From JAJXSS01 sp964547135 (lineage in GTDB: Bacteria > Planctomycetota > Phycisphaerae > Phycisphaerales > Phycisphaeraceae): 64,000 nucleotides of DNA. The DNA lies in assembly GCA_964547135.1 (NCBI GenBank), contig CAZJMK010000009.1, positions 9,082 to 73,081 of the forward strand, given 5' to 3'. The position numbers were made by a program, and so were the translations under genes. Below the pieces are notes generated by a model, which searched no databases, was not told the DNA's origin, and saw nothing but the letters and a program-made list of their open reading frames with translations. Positions 27,234-36,144 of the stretch are shown piece by piece (within the stretch, counting starts at the first letter, position 1; each line of letters begins with the position of its first letter).

Positions 27234-28049
27234 ATGCTGACGCATCGCATCATTCCGTGCCTCGATGTCAAAGCCGGCCGGGTGGTCAAGGGTGTGAATT
27301 TCGTCAACCTGCGTGATGCGGGGGACCCGGTGGAAATCGCCCGTCAGTATGACCAGGCCGGGGCCGATGAACTGGTGTTTTTGGACATTACCGCCAGTCA
27401 CGAGGAACGCAACATCATGCTCGATGTCGTGCGTCAGGTGGCTGAGCAGTGTTTCATGCCCTTCACCGTCGGCGGAGGCATTCGCACCATTGATGATGTC
27501 ACCGCACTGATTCAAGCCGGGGCGGAAAAGGTGAGCATCAACACCGCAGCCGTGACCAACCCCGCCATCGTCAAACAAACGGCGCGACGCTTCGGGCGTT
27601 GTGCCACGGTGGTGAACATCGACCCCAAGCGTGTGCCGGTGCATGAGTTTTTAAGTCGCGCCAAACACAGGCCGGCCAACCTCAGCGACAAGCCCTACGT
27701 TTTTGAAGTGCACACCCATGGCGGACGCAAGCCCACCGGCCTGGAAGCGATCACCTGGGCAAAGCAGGTCGTCGAACTGGGGGCGGGGGAATTGATGTTG
27801 ACGAGCATGGACGCCGACGGGACGAAGAACGGTTACGACGTGGAAATGACCGCTGCGGTGAGCGCTGCGGTGGATGTGCCGTTGATTGCGTCAGGGGGTT
27901 GCGGCGGGCCGCAGCACATGCTGGATGTGTTTACGCAAACCCGTGCGGATGCGGCATTGGCTGCGAGCATTTTTCATTATGGTGAGTACACCATTGGGCA
28001 AACCAAGGCTTTTCTGGCCGAGCATGGTGTGCCGGTGCGTTTGACCTGA
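27234..28049 (+). CDS. hisF: Imidazole glycerol phosphate synthase, cyclase subunit
   Basis: HisF closes the imidazole ring of histidine precursors using ammonia from HisH, releasing AICAR. The 271-residue product has the catalytic aspartates D11 (IIPCLDVKAGRVVKG) and D130 (VVNIDPKRV), VGGGIRTIDDV, EVHTHGGRKPTGLEAI, MLTSMDADGTKNGYDVEMT and LIASGGCGGPQHM. The length is slightly above the 250-260 usual because of an insertion (VHEFLSRAKHRPANLSDKP) after the second aspartate. hisH and the rest of the pathway are not adjacent. ATG 27234 was chosen over an upstream in-frame ATG at 27210 because it matches the family's start. Confidence 0.96.
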   Translation: MLTHRIIPCLDVKAGRVVKGVNFVNLRDAGDPVEIARQYDQAGADELVFLDITASHEERNIMLDVVRQVAEQCFMPFTVGGGIRTIDDVTALIQAGAEKVSINTAAVTNPAIVKQTARRFGRCATVVNIDPKRVPVHEFLSRAKHRPANLSDKPYVFEVHTHGGRKPTGLEAITWAKQVVELGAGELMLTSMDADGTKNGYDVEMTAAVSAAVDVPLIASGGCGGPQHMLDVFTQTRADAALAASIFHYGEYTIGQTKAFLAEHGVPVRLT

Positions 28050-28114
28050 TTGATATCGCTTCATGTGTTATGGGAACCGGGGTTCAACCAGTTTCCATAT
28101 TCGAGCCAAAGGCG

Positions 28115-30133
28115 CTATCGATCGGTGATGGGGCGATACTGCCCGATGCGGACCCATACCGCCTCTGCGTGACGCAGCGTGACTTGGCGGTCGGCCAGTT
28201 CGAGGCTGTAACGAGCCGGGTGAGGACTGAGACTGAAATTACGCAGCCCTCGGATTTCAAGGTCGCTCACACGTTCCGCCAACAGAGCGTTTCGCGGGGG
28301 GCGTTTGGTTACTGAAGTGCGGTAAAGATAGAGATTGGCAAAAAGGATGTTTTGCGCATCGCGGATACGAATGGGCAATGATTGTTCATCCGATGTGTCC
28401 GGCTGCGCGTGCTCGGTTTGCAGCGCATAGAAAGACCAGTCGGCCACATTGTCGATCACGATTTCGACACCGGGCTTGTGTTCGATGGACGCCAGGTAAA
28501 TCGTTCCGGGAATGCGGGTGTTGATGATTTTCAGACCGGTGGGTGCACCATATTGCGAACTGCAAATGTTTTTGAACACGCCTCCGCCGCCATCGATGAG
28601 AATGCCGCCGCCTTGCGATTTGCCATCGTCGCCCCGGCGTGTCCAGTTGATCCACAAATCACCCAAAAATGATTGTCGGCCGGCCTGCCACTGAACCGCC
28701 CAGGCGCCGGGATTTACATGAGGGTCAAAGCCGATGCCGCGCACCTGATTCACACCGTCGCAAGGGCTATGCAACAGTGGCCGAGGGGCTTGCGGCTGGG
28801 TGAAACCGGGGGTGTCGGGGGCCAGGACCAGTTGACGCGAGCGGGGATGCAGTCCGATCAACACCGTGTGCGGCTGCAACTGCAAAGTATCGCTCAGTCG
28901 ATATCGACCGGCTGGAAAATAAAGCACCGGTGCCGCCGCGACAGCTTTTTGCAGAGCAGGCAAATCATCGGTTTCACCATCGCCCCGTGCGCCAAACTCG
29001 GCAACGCTTCGCCATGAATCAACCGGAGGCATGGGCGGTATATCCGACGCGGACATCGGCGGAAGGGTTTCCAGCCTGGTCAACCCCTGTGCTTCGGAGA
29101 CCAGGGTTTGGGTAACCTGTGAGCCGACGATATCGAACGCCACGCCGTAACGAACCGCCTCCGCTGCATACATATCTGCGTTTGGTAGGCCGAGGATAGA
29201 CTGCGCATTGGTAGGCTTGACTAGCGTTGGCACACCGGAGTAGAACGAATCGATGATCGTCACTTGTTGCCGACCATCCCATCGGTCGTCCATGGTCACC
29301 ACTGCATCGGTGATTTGGAGGAAGTGACAATCTTCCATGTAAATGCGATCGACTTTGCCGGCGGGTACTTCGATTGCGACCGGAACGTTTTGAAAAACCG
29401 ATCGCAGGATTGTCGGGCCGACCTGGCTGACCGACAATGCGGAACGTGACTGGTTTTGAAAGACACAGTCCATGATGAGGGTCTGCCAACTGACGGTTCC
29501 GCCGGTGATGGCGTGCTCACCGCCGAGGATGTGTACGTTGAAGAGTTCACACCCCAAACGCTCGATGGCGGCGTGACCGCTGATCAGCGTGATTCGACTG
29601 TTGGCTATATAGGAACCTTGTGCAGCATCAAAACGAACAGCGACGGTGCCGGGGTTGCCCGCCTGGATTTGTATATCAACATTATCAATCGCTGAGTAAA
29701 ATGTATCATTGCCTTGAAGATTACCCTGGCCGGCAAAGTTGACGACATGGCTGCGATGTTGAGCATCGGGCCAGGTGTCGGCGGCGATCAGCAGTTGCGG
29801 GCGTGAGGCTCCATAGCCGATCAGTCGTACCCCTTTGGGCAGCGCAAGCGTGCGCGTCAGGCGATAGGTCCCCGTCGGCAGCATGACAATCGCGCCCTGT
29901 TTTACCGCTGCATTCAGCGCGTTTTGTAACGCAGTTGTATCATCCGCCAAGCCGTCACCGACCGTCGCATACGGTTCACGCCCGACCACGATCAGGTTTG
30001 CATCCGGCGGCAAAGCGGTCAGCGTCGAACCTTCATACGCCTGTACGGGCAGTGACATACATAGCATCAGTATTATCCATAAACAGGTAAAAGCACCGCA
30101 GCAGCATTTGTTTTGATATACATGCAAGTTCAT
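28115..30133 (-). CDS. Exported right-handed beta-helix (pectate lyase-like) protein with two repeats
   Basis: About 672 residues with a signal peptide (FTCLWIILMLCMSLPVQA). Two copies of the Pectate_lyase_3 entry strand are visible: GREPYATVGDGLADDTTALQ near residue 50 and VAEFGARGDGETDDLPALQ near residue 405, each followed by a run of beta-helix turns such as GAIVMLPTGTYRLTRTLALP and VLYFPAGRYRLSDTLQLQP. Such proteins cleave or bind uronic-acid polysaccharides, but the reaction cannot be fixed by eye. GGAG sits just before ATG 30133. It is the last gene of the LacI cassette, separated from the pseudopilin-like gene by a family G repeat. Confidence 0.82.
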   Translation of the reverse strand: MNLHVYQNKCCCGAFTCLWIILMLCMSLPVQAYEGSTLTALPPDANLIVVGREPYATVGDGLADDTTALQNALNAAVKQGAIVMLPTGTYRLTRTLALPKGVRLIGYGASRPQLLIAADTWPDAQHRSHVVNFAGQGNLQGNDTFYSAIDNVDIQIQAGNPGTVAVRFDAAQGSYIANSRITLISGHAAIERLGCELFNVHILGGEHAITGGTVSWQTLIMDCVFQNQSRSALSVSQVGPTILRSVFQNVPVAIEVPAGKVDRIYMEDCHFLQITDAVVTMDDRWDGRQQVTIIDSFYSGVPTLVKPTNAQSILGLPNADMYAAEAVRYGVAFDIVGSQVTQTLVSEAQGLTRLETLPPMSASDIPPMPPVDSWRSVAEFGARGDGETDDLPALQKAVAAAPVLYFPAGRYRLSDTLQLQPHTVLIGLHPRSRQLVLAPDTPGFTQPQAPRPLLHSPCDGVNQVRGIGFDPHVNPGAWAVQWQAGRQSFLGDLWINWTRRGDDGKSQGGGILIDGGGGVFKNICSSQYGAPTGLKIINTRIPGTIYLASIEHKPGVEIVIDNVADWSFYALQTEHAQPDTSDEQSLPIRIRDAQNILFANLYLYRTSVTKRPPRNALLAERVSDLEIRGLRNFSLSPHPARYSLELADRQVTLRHAEAVWVRIGQYRPITDR

Positions 30134-30270
30134 CAGGTCTCCAATCGTATCGCTCCATGCGCGTTCACATCCAAACATGGCCGAGCAAGTGCCCGTCATA
30201 TTGACTTTCACAATAATTACCGTTTTAGATCAATTTGCGTAATGATTTCACCATGGGGTGACTTGTTCCG

Positions 30271-30412
30271 TCCCCCCGCCGTGGCGGGGGTTAGGGTGAG
30301 AGCGTGCCTGGTATTTGAAGGCCCATTGATTTAAGGTCTTTTCTGCATAGCGCCCTCACCCGGCCTCGCCCCCGGGGGGACTCGGCCACCCTCTCCCGGA
30401 GGGAGAGGGGGT
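30271..30412. repeat. Family G repeat (CCCTCTCCCGGAGGGAGAGG type)
   Basis: A CCCCCGCCGTGGCGGGGGTT hairpin begins the element and a CCTCTCCCGGAGGGAGAGG hairpin ends it, with GGTGAGAGCG and CGCCCTCACC as inverted inner arms. Similar elements lie at 45510 and 47595, and comparable sequences are widespread in bacterial genomes. The 325-base gap 30134-30458 contains no gene. Confidence 0.65.
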
Positions 30413-30458
30413 CCAAGCAGTCTCGTTAAGGACGCAAATTGCTCCAGTCAGACGACTT

Positions 30459-31268
30459 CTACCACATAGTTGGTATGCCCGGTATATTGCTGCGACGCAG
30501 GATAAAGGTATTGCTTGGTACCGGTTCAAATGAGACATTGAACAAGCCCATGTTGGCGATCACCTGACCGTTGTAGGAGACGCTGCCGACATGCCCGTCC
30601 ATAAAACTGACATTGGTTCGACGCTGGTTGCCATCGCCGTGGGGCACATCCCACCCTTTGGGAGAGGATCCGCTAAAGCCGCTGTTGGGCGACCACCACA
30701 CCGGTTCGAAATTCGGGGTGACGCCGCGTTTTTCTGCAAAGGCCAGTGTGTTGCTGGTCTGCGGCAATTCGTCCAGCCGTGTCATGCGATGTGCCCCCAC
30801 GGTCTGATGATTGCCGAAAAGGTACAACGACGGCCCATAGTGCATGGCACGAGCGTTGTTGGTCGGCCTGGTGCGCGAAGGACATACCCCGACCGCCACG
30901 GCAATCGGGTTGATCCACGCATCCGAAGCCGTAAACAGACTGCCACCTTCGGGTATGTAGCTTCCTTCCACCAGCAGATGGAGCCAACCATGATTGTTGG
31001 CTTGATTGCCTCCGCCGTTGCCACCCCCGCCGTTGCGTACCCCATAGGGCAGCCAATTTATTTGATCGGCGGCATAGCTCAGTGTTGCCAGCGTCAGTTG
31101 TTTGATATTGCTGGAACACTGCATACTTCTTGCCGATTCCCTGGCGGATTTGAGGGCTGGTAATAGCAATGCCACCAAAAGCGCAATGATTGATATCACT
31201 ACCAAAAGCTCGATCAGTGTGAATGCGCTGGGCCGATGAACGAGTCTGATTCGCATGATTGACGACAT
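30459..31268 (-). CDS. Prepilin-type N-terminal cleavage/methylation domain protein (pseudopilin-like)
   Basis: A 269-residue protein whose N-terminus has the type IV pilin/pseudopilin segment FTLIELLVVISIIALLVALL with Glu at position +5, processed by prepilin peptidase. The residue before the cleavage site is alanine rather than the usual glycine. The body has YAADQ, RTNVSFMDGHVGSVSYNGQV near the C-terminus, resembling the H-X9-DG proteins abundant in planctomycetes and Lentisphaerae. AGGAG precedes the ATG by seven bases. It is the third gene of the LacI cassette. Its role, whether pilus, secretion or surface display, is not known. Confidence 0.88.
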   Translation of the reverse strand: MSSIMRIRLVHRPSAFTLIELLVVISIIALLVALLLPALKSARESARSMQCSSNIKQLTLATLSYAADQINWLPYGVRNGGGGNGGGNQANNHGWLHLLVEGSYIPEGGSLFTASDAWINPIAVAVGVCPSRTRPTNNARAMHYGPSLYLFGNHQTVGAHRMTRLDELPQTSNTLAFAEKRGVTPNFEPVWWSPNSGFSGSSPKGWDVPHGDGNQRRTNVSFMDGHVGSVSYNGQVIANMGLFNVSFEPVPSNTFILRRSNIPGIPTMW

Positions 31269-31326
31269 GATAGTTCTCCTGCTGAATATTGTTTACTTGT
31301 CCAGATGTGGTGATATACGCAAAATA

Positions 31327-32193
31327 TCATTCACATGCCAATGGGCGACTTTGTCGATACCCAACTACCATCGCGGCCCCCAGGGCAAACATGCCCAAAC
31401 TCGCGGGTTCGGGGATCACCTGACTGCTGACGGTCAAATTGTCAAATCGCATGGAACGTTGAAAATTCTGGTTGTCGGCCCGCACCGCCACAAACAGATT
31501 CCCCGTCGGCGCATCGTAACCAAGGCTGACAAAGCCCTGTGAATCAAGCGTTCCCCCCGCGACAGGAGAAAGCAGGTTCCAATCCCCGGCTCCGATCTGT
31601 CGGTATTGAATACGGGCCATGTCATTGTTTAGGCCGGGGTTGTAGCGAAGAGTGATCGTATATTCAAAGGCCACGCCGGCAGCATCCGCAGCGGAGACAG
31701 TCGCACCGGATTGTTCAACCAGACCGGCGTTGGCGGAATACGCCTCAAAGCTGTTACTGGAACGACGAAGGCGGATCAGATTGAACCCGGTGGTGGTGGT
31801 GGTGATGCCGACATCGCCAAACCCCAAATCATCCGTGGCACTGTTGCCGATCAACCCGCTGACTATCAGGTCGGTAGTAACCGCTGGGTTTGGTGTGAAG
31901 GCAAAGCCACGCGCAGCACCCGTACCGGCAGCCGTACCTGGAATACTACGTAATGAATTGGCGCCAGCCAGCACGCGATTGGTACTGACATCGATTGAAG
32001 ACAGACCGGCAAAGGCGACCCAGCCGTTCTGTCCCACCAGATCGGTACCGTCGTTGGTTCCTATATAACTTTCCGGGGGTACGATTGCGGAGGTTTCAAA
32101 ACCATTGGTATCAATAATCGTTCCCGCCAGCACGGGCGAAGCAAGCAATACGCCGGTTAGGGATGTGAGCACAAGGTGGTTTCGTACATTCAT
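31327..32193 (-). CDS. PEP-CTERM exported protein (LacI cassette)
   Basis: A 288-residue protein with a signal peptide (LVLTSLTGVLLASPVLA) and a C-terminal sorting tail VIPEPASLGMFALGAAMVVG followed by basic residues (YRQSR), the PEP-CTERM pattern recognised by exosortase. The central region is beta-rich, Gly/Asn/Thr-rich and reads like a concanavalin/LamG-type sandwich (FETSAIVPPESYIGT..., RSMRFDNLTV). AAGGAGG lies eight bases before the ATG. It follows the LacI gene by 88 bases and precedes the pseudopilin-like gene by 58 bases. Confidence 0.85.
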   Translation of the reverse strand: MNVRNHLVLTSLTGVLLASPVLAGTIIDTNGFETSAIVPPESYIGTNDGTDLVGQNGWVAFAGLSSIDVSTNRVLAGANSLRSIPGTAAGTGAARGFAFTPNPAVTTDLIVSGLIGNSATDDLGFGDVGITTTTTGFNLIRLRRSSNSFEAYSANAGLVEQSGATVSAADAAGVAFEYTITLRYNPGLNNDMARIQYRQIGAGDWNLLSPVAGGTLDSQGFVSLGYDAPTGNLFVAVRADNQNFQRSMRFDNLTVSSQVIPEPASLGMFALGAAMVVGYRQSRPLACE

Positions 32194-32255
32194 CGATCAT
32201 TCCTCCTTTTCAGACAGATGATTTCGACTGCGACGATGACGACTCAATCGATATT

Positions 32256-32274
32256 CGAGGAATACACTTCCTCG
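32256..32274. promoter_or_regulatory. Palindrome CGAGGAA-5-TTCCTCG after the LacI gene
   Basis: Perfect seven-base arms in the gap between the LacI regulator and the PEP-CTERM gene. No T-run follows on either strand, so an operator or an mRNA-stability hairpin is more likely than a terminator. Confidence 0.4.
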
Positions 32275-32281
32275 TGGTTGA

Positions 32282-33298
32282 TCAGAGAATGCTGGTCACA
32301 CTCTGACCCATTTCAAATTCGCCACCAATCGATTGGGAAGGCAGTGAAGCCCGGCTGTCCTTAATCAACTGAAGTAACATGTGTACCGACAGTCGGGCAG
32401 CCTGGGTGCTAGGTACTTCCACGCGTGCCATGGAGAAGCCGCCCAAGTTGCGCTGGGTCTCGGAAAATTCAACCACGCTGACATCATGGGGGCAACGCAA
32501 ACCGCTAACCTGCAAAGCGATCAAAAGTGGATAGGTATTGGTCGCCCCATAGGATAAGACAGCCGTGGGAGCATCCTTGCTTAGCATGGCTCGACAATAA
32601 ACTACACGTTCAACGGATAACACCTGCTCAGCCTGACGCCAAACCACCGGCTCCAGTTTGGCCTCACGCATGACCTGTTCATACCCAAGCTGACGATCAC
32701 GATGGCTGTAATGCAGGTGACTCAGATGATCGGCACCTGCGGACATATCCAGATAGGCAATGCGTCGATGGCCTCTTTGCAGCAAGGCTTGTGTACCAAG
32801 GCGGGCAAGCTGGACATCATCCATATAAACCGCATGGGTTGGTAGTTTGCGATTGAGCCAGATCGCCGGGATCATGTAACGGGCGATGAGCTGGTCCAAC
32901 TGCGGGGGGACATCGTAGTAATAGTTGACCAGCAGGCCGTCGGATGCCGATTGAATCAGAATGTCACGCATCACGCTGTCGCTGGTGAGGTCCTGATCGC
33001 TCATGACCATCAGATGCATGTGCATGCGATGTTTTCGCAGGGAGTCATGAAACGAGGCCAGCGTCTCGGTCGGTAAATTGCTGCGAAATTGATCGGTGCC
33101 CAACAACAGCGTTGCACAGTTGAATCGACCGGTACGGGTGGATCGCGCCGCCACGTTGGGTCGATAGCCCATCTCATGAGCGATTTTTTGAATACGCTTG
33201 CTCGTGTCCGCCCCAATGCGACCTCCGCCTGTCAAAGCGTAACCCACCGCCCGGGTTGACACGTTCGCACGTTCCGCAATGTCCTTGAGCGTGGTCAT
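32282..33298 (-). CDS. LacI-family transcriptional regulator
   Basis: A 338-residue regulator starting TTLKDIAERANVSTRAVGYA, the LacI helix-turn-helix, followed by the hinge helix region NVAARSTRTGRF and a periplasmic-binding-protein-like sugar domain (LMVMSDQDL, GHRRIAYLDMS, VLSYGATNTY, DVSVVEFSETQ). It heads a unidirectional cassette with a PEP-CTERM protein, a pseudopilin-like protein and a pectate-lyase-fold enzyme, so control by a polysaccharide breakdown product is likely. Two 16-base operator-like palindromes lie 20-66 bases upstream of its start and suggest autoregulation. The in-frame ATG at 33316 is possible, but 33298 fits the family start. Confidence 0.92.
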   Translation of the reverse strand: MTTLKDIAERANVSTRAVGYALTGGGRIGADTSKRIQKIAHEMGYRPNVAARSTRTGRFNCATLLLGTDQFRSNLPTETLASFHDSLRKHRMHMHLMVMSDQDLTSDSVMRDILIQSASDGLLVNYYYDVPPQLDQLIARYMIPAIWLNRKLPTHAVYMDDVQLARLGTQALLQRGHRRIAYLDMSAGADHLSHLHYSHRDRQLGYEQVMREAKLEPVVWRQAEQVLSVERVVYCRAMLSKDAPTAVLSYGATNTYPLLIALQVSGLRCPHDVSVVEFSETQRNLGGFSMARVEVPSTQAARLSVHMLLQLIKDSRASLPSQSIGGEFEMGQSVTSIL

Positions 33299-33317
33299 GA
33301 CCGGTTCCATTGCCAAT

Positions 33318-33364
33318 GATTCAACGATGAATCACAATCGTAATGATTGCTTCATCGTTGAATC
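33318..33364. promoter_or_regulatory. Twin LacI-type operator palindromes upstream of the LacI gene
   Basis: GATTCAACGATGAATC (33318-33333) is a perfect six-base-arm palindrome. GCTTCATCGTTGAATC (33349-33364) is the same site inverted with one mismatch. Their centres are 31 bases apart, near three helical turns. Between them a smaller CAATC-5-GATTG symmetry occurs. Confidence 0.6.
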
Positions 33365-33895
33365 TACACCGTGATTCTCATCCTGTCAAGTATTAGAACA
33401 GGGTAAACGCATGTGGATTGATTGAACGAGCCGCGACCCCCGGGGGCGGCAGTGAGTGAGTCATTCGACTGCTGTTCGCAGCGGACAGTTGATTCCAAAG
33501 TTCGCATTCCATCGCTTGCGGCTTTTTGCAAAAGAGCATGATGAACTCTAAGCGCAAAATGCACAGGCACTTGCAAGCATGGTGCATAAAGTTGTCTCGG
33601 TCGCCGCTCGTTTTCAGACAGAGCTTAGACCACAATCAATTCAATCATAGCAGATCGGATTTCGTCCCCCTGTCACGGCGATGTATGCGACGCTCACGGA
33701 GGTAGTGGGCGTGCAGGACGCTACATTTGAAGGGAATGTGCTCTCAATGATGATTGGTGATTTGAAGATCAGGCTTGACTTCGTCACTTGACCACTTGGC
33801 CACTTGTTTCACGGTATGATTCGCTCCTTGACGGCGGGGTGATGTTGGTGCGGCGAGTTTGGGGTGACAAGGGAGCGTGCAAATTGACGGCTGCG
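33365..33895. other. Gene-poor gap between LacI operators and ddl
   Basis: Contains a degenerate family C arm (about 33427-33458, with the CGACCCCCGGGGGCGGCAGT core) and family A units (33782-33809, reversed). Short open frames here have no recognisable features. Confidence 0.45.
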
Positions 33896-34813
33896 ATGAT
33901 GAAAGTGATGGTGCTGGCCGGCGGACCGGATCGGGAACGCGAGGTCAGTCTGGTCAGCGGACAACAGGTCACTGCCGCTTTGCAACAGGCGGGTCATGAT
34001 GTTCGCCGGCGCGATATTCAACCCAGCGACCTTTCCGCGCTCGACGAGTTCGTCGCCTGGCAGGGCGATGCCCTGTTCATCGCGCTGCATGGGTCATGGG
34101 GCGAAGGCGGCGGCCTGCAACGCATTTTGGAAGAACGCAAACTACCCTTTTTCGGTTGCCAGGCCACGGCTGCGGACCTGTGCATGGATAAGTACCGCAC
34201 CAAACGCACGCTGGAAAACGCCCAGTTACCCACGCCCGCTTACGAAGTGATCGTGCCCGGCGGCGATGTCACGCTCGATGCCCCCCTGGTGCTCAAACCC
34301 CTGCGCGAGGGCAGCAGCATTGATGTGGTCATCTGCATGACTGCGGACGAAGCGCACACCAAAGCCCGTGAACTGCTGCAACGACACGATCGCCTTTTGG
34401 TGGAACAGTTCGTGGCGGGGTTGGAGTTGACCTGCGGGGTGATTGGTGAGCCGACGAGCAACCGGGACATGCCGCTCCCGCCGGTGATGATCAAACCGGC
34501 CACGGCTTTCTACGATTACCAGGCCAAGTACCTGCGTGATGACACGCAATATATTTTTGATGTTCCGCTGCCGGTGATGACGCTGGCACTGGTGCAGCAA
34601 CTGGCGCTGCGGGCGCATCAGGTGTGCGGTTGTCGGCATCTTTCGCGGGTGGATTTTCTGGTGGACGAAGAGCAGCAGCCTTGGATTCTGGAAATCAACA
34701 CCATACCCGGCTTCACGTCGCATTCGCTGATCCCCAAGGCGGCAGCGCACGTGGGCATCGACTTCCCGCAATTGTGTGATCGCTTGGCCCGGCTCGCGGT
34801 GAATGGGGGGTGA
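33896..34813 (+). CDS. ddl: D-alanine--D-alanine ligase
   Basis: Ddl joins two D-alanines for peptidoglycan precursors in the cytoplasm. The 305-residue product starts MMKVMVLAGGPDREREVSLV, has LFIALHGSWGEGGGLQRILE (the HGxxGE loop), CMDKYRTKRTL, VLKPLREGSSIDVVI, SRVDFLVD and the metal/ligand site LEINTIPGFTSHSLIPKAA, all expected of the ATP-grasp Ddl family. It stands alone, not within a mur/fts cluster. Upstream in-frame starts exist back to 33788 but the extra residues do not match the family. Confidence 0.93.
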   Translation: MMKVMVLAGGPDREREVSLVSGQQVTAALQQAGHDVRRRDIQPSDLSALDEFVAWQGDALFIALHGSWGEGGGLQRILEERKLPFFGCQATAADLCMDKYRTKRTLENAQLPTPAYEVIVPGGDVTLDAPLVLKPLREGSSIDVVICMTADEAHTKARELLQRHDRLLVEQFVAGLELTCGVIGEPTSNRDMPLPPVMIKPATAFYDYQAKYLRDDTQYIFDVPLPVMTLALVQQLALRAHQVCGCRHLSRVDFLVDEEQQPWILEINTIPGFTSHSLIPKAAAHVGIDFPQLCDRLARLAVNGG

Positions 34814-35206
34814 TGTGAAAAAGTGGTCAAGGGACGGAACCGTATTCGGAAGTTAGCGCCGCGATTTATCGCGTCTGTTTGGTGATTTGGCGATCTGGTG
34901 ATCTGGCGATTTGGTGATTGACGGAATTGGACGATCAATCAACATCAAAATGTAAAATTACTCGGCCACTTCTGGCAACGCGATAAATCGCGGCGCTATG
35001 ACCATTGACGCCGAGGGCTTCAGCCCCGGATCGTTTTCCCAAATCAATGCGAATGACAGAACCATCCGGCCCTGAAGGGCACGGCGTCAAAAACAGAGAT
35101 GCAATCCTGATTTGATTGAATAAACAAACCTGAACTTCACGCGGACATGAAGTTCAGGCGTGGAAAATTCACAACTACTTGACCACTCGGCCACTCGGCC
35201 ACTTCT
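34814..35206. repeat. Composite repeat island A-D-K-A-D-B between ddl and the HTH-REC gene
   Basis: Order: family A (34820-34830), D (34852-34877), K (GATTTGGCGATCTGGTGATC units, about 34880-34920), A reversed (34963-34977), D reversed (34978-34997), a full family B hairpin (35006-35089), then a perfect 11-base hairpin (35129-35158) and reversed family A (35171-35205). Confidence 0.65.
35129..35158. terminator. Hairpin CCTGAACTTCA-8-TGAAGTTCAGG between convergent genes
   Basis: A perfect 11-base stem with an 8-base loop, in the gap between convergent ddl and the HTH-REC gene. No T-run on either side, so it may act in RNA stability or as a weak bidirectional terminator. Confidence 0.45.
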
Positions 35207-35785
35207 TTAATACACAATGGCGACCGCGTCTTCGATGGCTTCGATCACCTGACGGACGTGGAAGGGCTTTTTCAGGTAACCATCGAAACCGTTGTTCGTA
35301 AGCTGATTGGCCTGACCGTCGGTGAGTTTGCCGCTCATGGCGATCACCTTGGTCAGTTGCAATTCAGGGTTCTCGCGCACGGCTTTGAGCAGGTCTTCCG
35401 CTTTCACATCGGGCAGGTGCATGTCCAACAGCAGCACATGCGGCTGAAACTTCTGACATTCCAGCCCGGCGGCAAAACCACTATGGGCGACGTTCACCTG
35501 ATAGTTGGCCTGTTCGCCGAGTACTTTTTCCAGCACGTTGACGATTTCTGATTCGCCATCGACGATGAGCACGCGGGTCCGACCGGTTTTCAGGCCGTCG
35601 AGCGGAATGTTGTGCTCTTTCATGAAGCGGACCAGGCTCGACATCGGAATGCGTCGGTCCTTGGAACCGGGGATGCGGTAACCACGGAGCGACCCCGAGT
35701 CGAACCACTTGCTGACCGTGCGGGGAGCGACGTTGCACAAACGAGCCACCTCACCGGTGGTCAAAACGTCCTTCTGGCGTGACAT
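35207..35785 (-). CDS. HTH (excisionase/MerR-type) plus receiver domain response regulator
   Basis: A 192-residue protein with an N-terminal winged HTH, LTTGEVARLCNVAPRTVSKW through GYRIPGSKDRRIPMSSLVRF (about residues 8-55), and a C-terminal receiver domain (about 70-190). The order is reversed relative to most response regulators. The receiver keeps the phospho-acceptor D121 (LLLDMHLPDV), a serine for the switch threonine (MSGK) and the lysine (LKKPFH), but one of the usual twin acidic residues is glycine (LIVDGESE). No kinase is adjacent. An AGGAGAAAG ribosome site precedes its start. The target is unknown. Confidence 0.85.
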   Translation of the reverse strand: MSRQKDVLTTGEVARLCNVAPRTVSKWFDSGSLRGYRIPGSKDRRIPMSSLVRFMKEHNIPLDGLKTGRTRVLIVDGESEIVNVLEKVLGEQANYQVNVAHSGFAAGLECQKFQPHVLLLDMHLPDVKAEDLLKAVRENPELQLTKVIAMSGKLTDGQANQLTNNGFDGYLKKPFHVRQVIEAIEDAVAIVY

Positions 35786-35949
35786 AGCTTTCTCCTGGGA
35801 AGCACTACTAGGCCCAAGCGATCTCCACTCGTCTGGGCTAATTCACTCATCGGTCAGCGGCGCATGTGAATTAACCGTTACGAAACGAAATGATGGATTT
35901 TTCGACAAACCTGCGAAACCCGCAAAAAATCAGGGGTATTACGACAACA

Positions 35950-36074
35950 AGGCCGTGTTGGGTGAACCCACTTGTGCAAAGAACCGATCTAACAAGCGTG
36001 GCTGTGGTGGTCCCCGACTGGGGTACGACAGCCCGGCTTGGAGGGTCGGTGCGGCGAACACCGATCCTCTTTTT
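35950..36074 (+). ncRNA. Candidate structured small RNA ending in an intrinsic terminator
   Basis: Three consecutive stems can be drawn: TGGGT-2-ACCCA (35959-35970), GGCTGT...ACAGCC enclosing CCCC-4-GGGG (36000-36033), and GAGGGTCGGTG-7-CACCGATCCTC (36041-36069, one G:T pair) followed by TTTTT. No credible protein is encoded and the position is between divergent genes. No known RNA family was recognised; the promoter and 5' end are unclear. Confidence 0.45.
36041..36074 (+). terminator. Rho-independent terminator of the candidate small RNA
   Basis: Eleven-base stem with one wobble pair, 7-base loop, then five T residues on the + strand. Confidence 0.7.
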
Positions 36075-36144
36075 CCCCTTTCTCACGAGTGCGCTTTTTT
36101 TCATATCATTGGTTTTGTGAGACCAATCGTGTCTCCAAGAATGA

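Noticed and set aside
33393..33635. 80-codon minus-strand frame in the LacI-ddl gap
   Set aside because: No ribosome site, overlaps a degenerate repeat, and no recognisable features.
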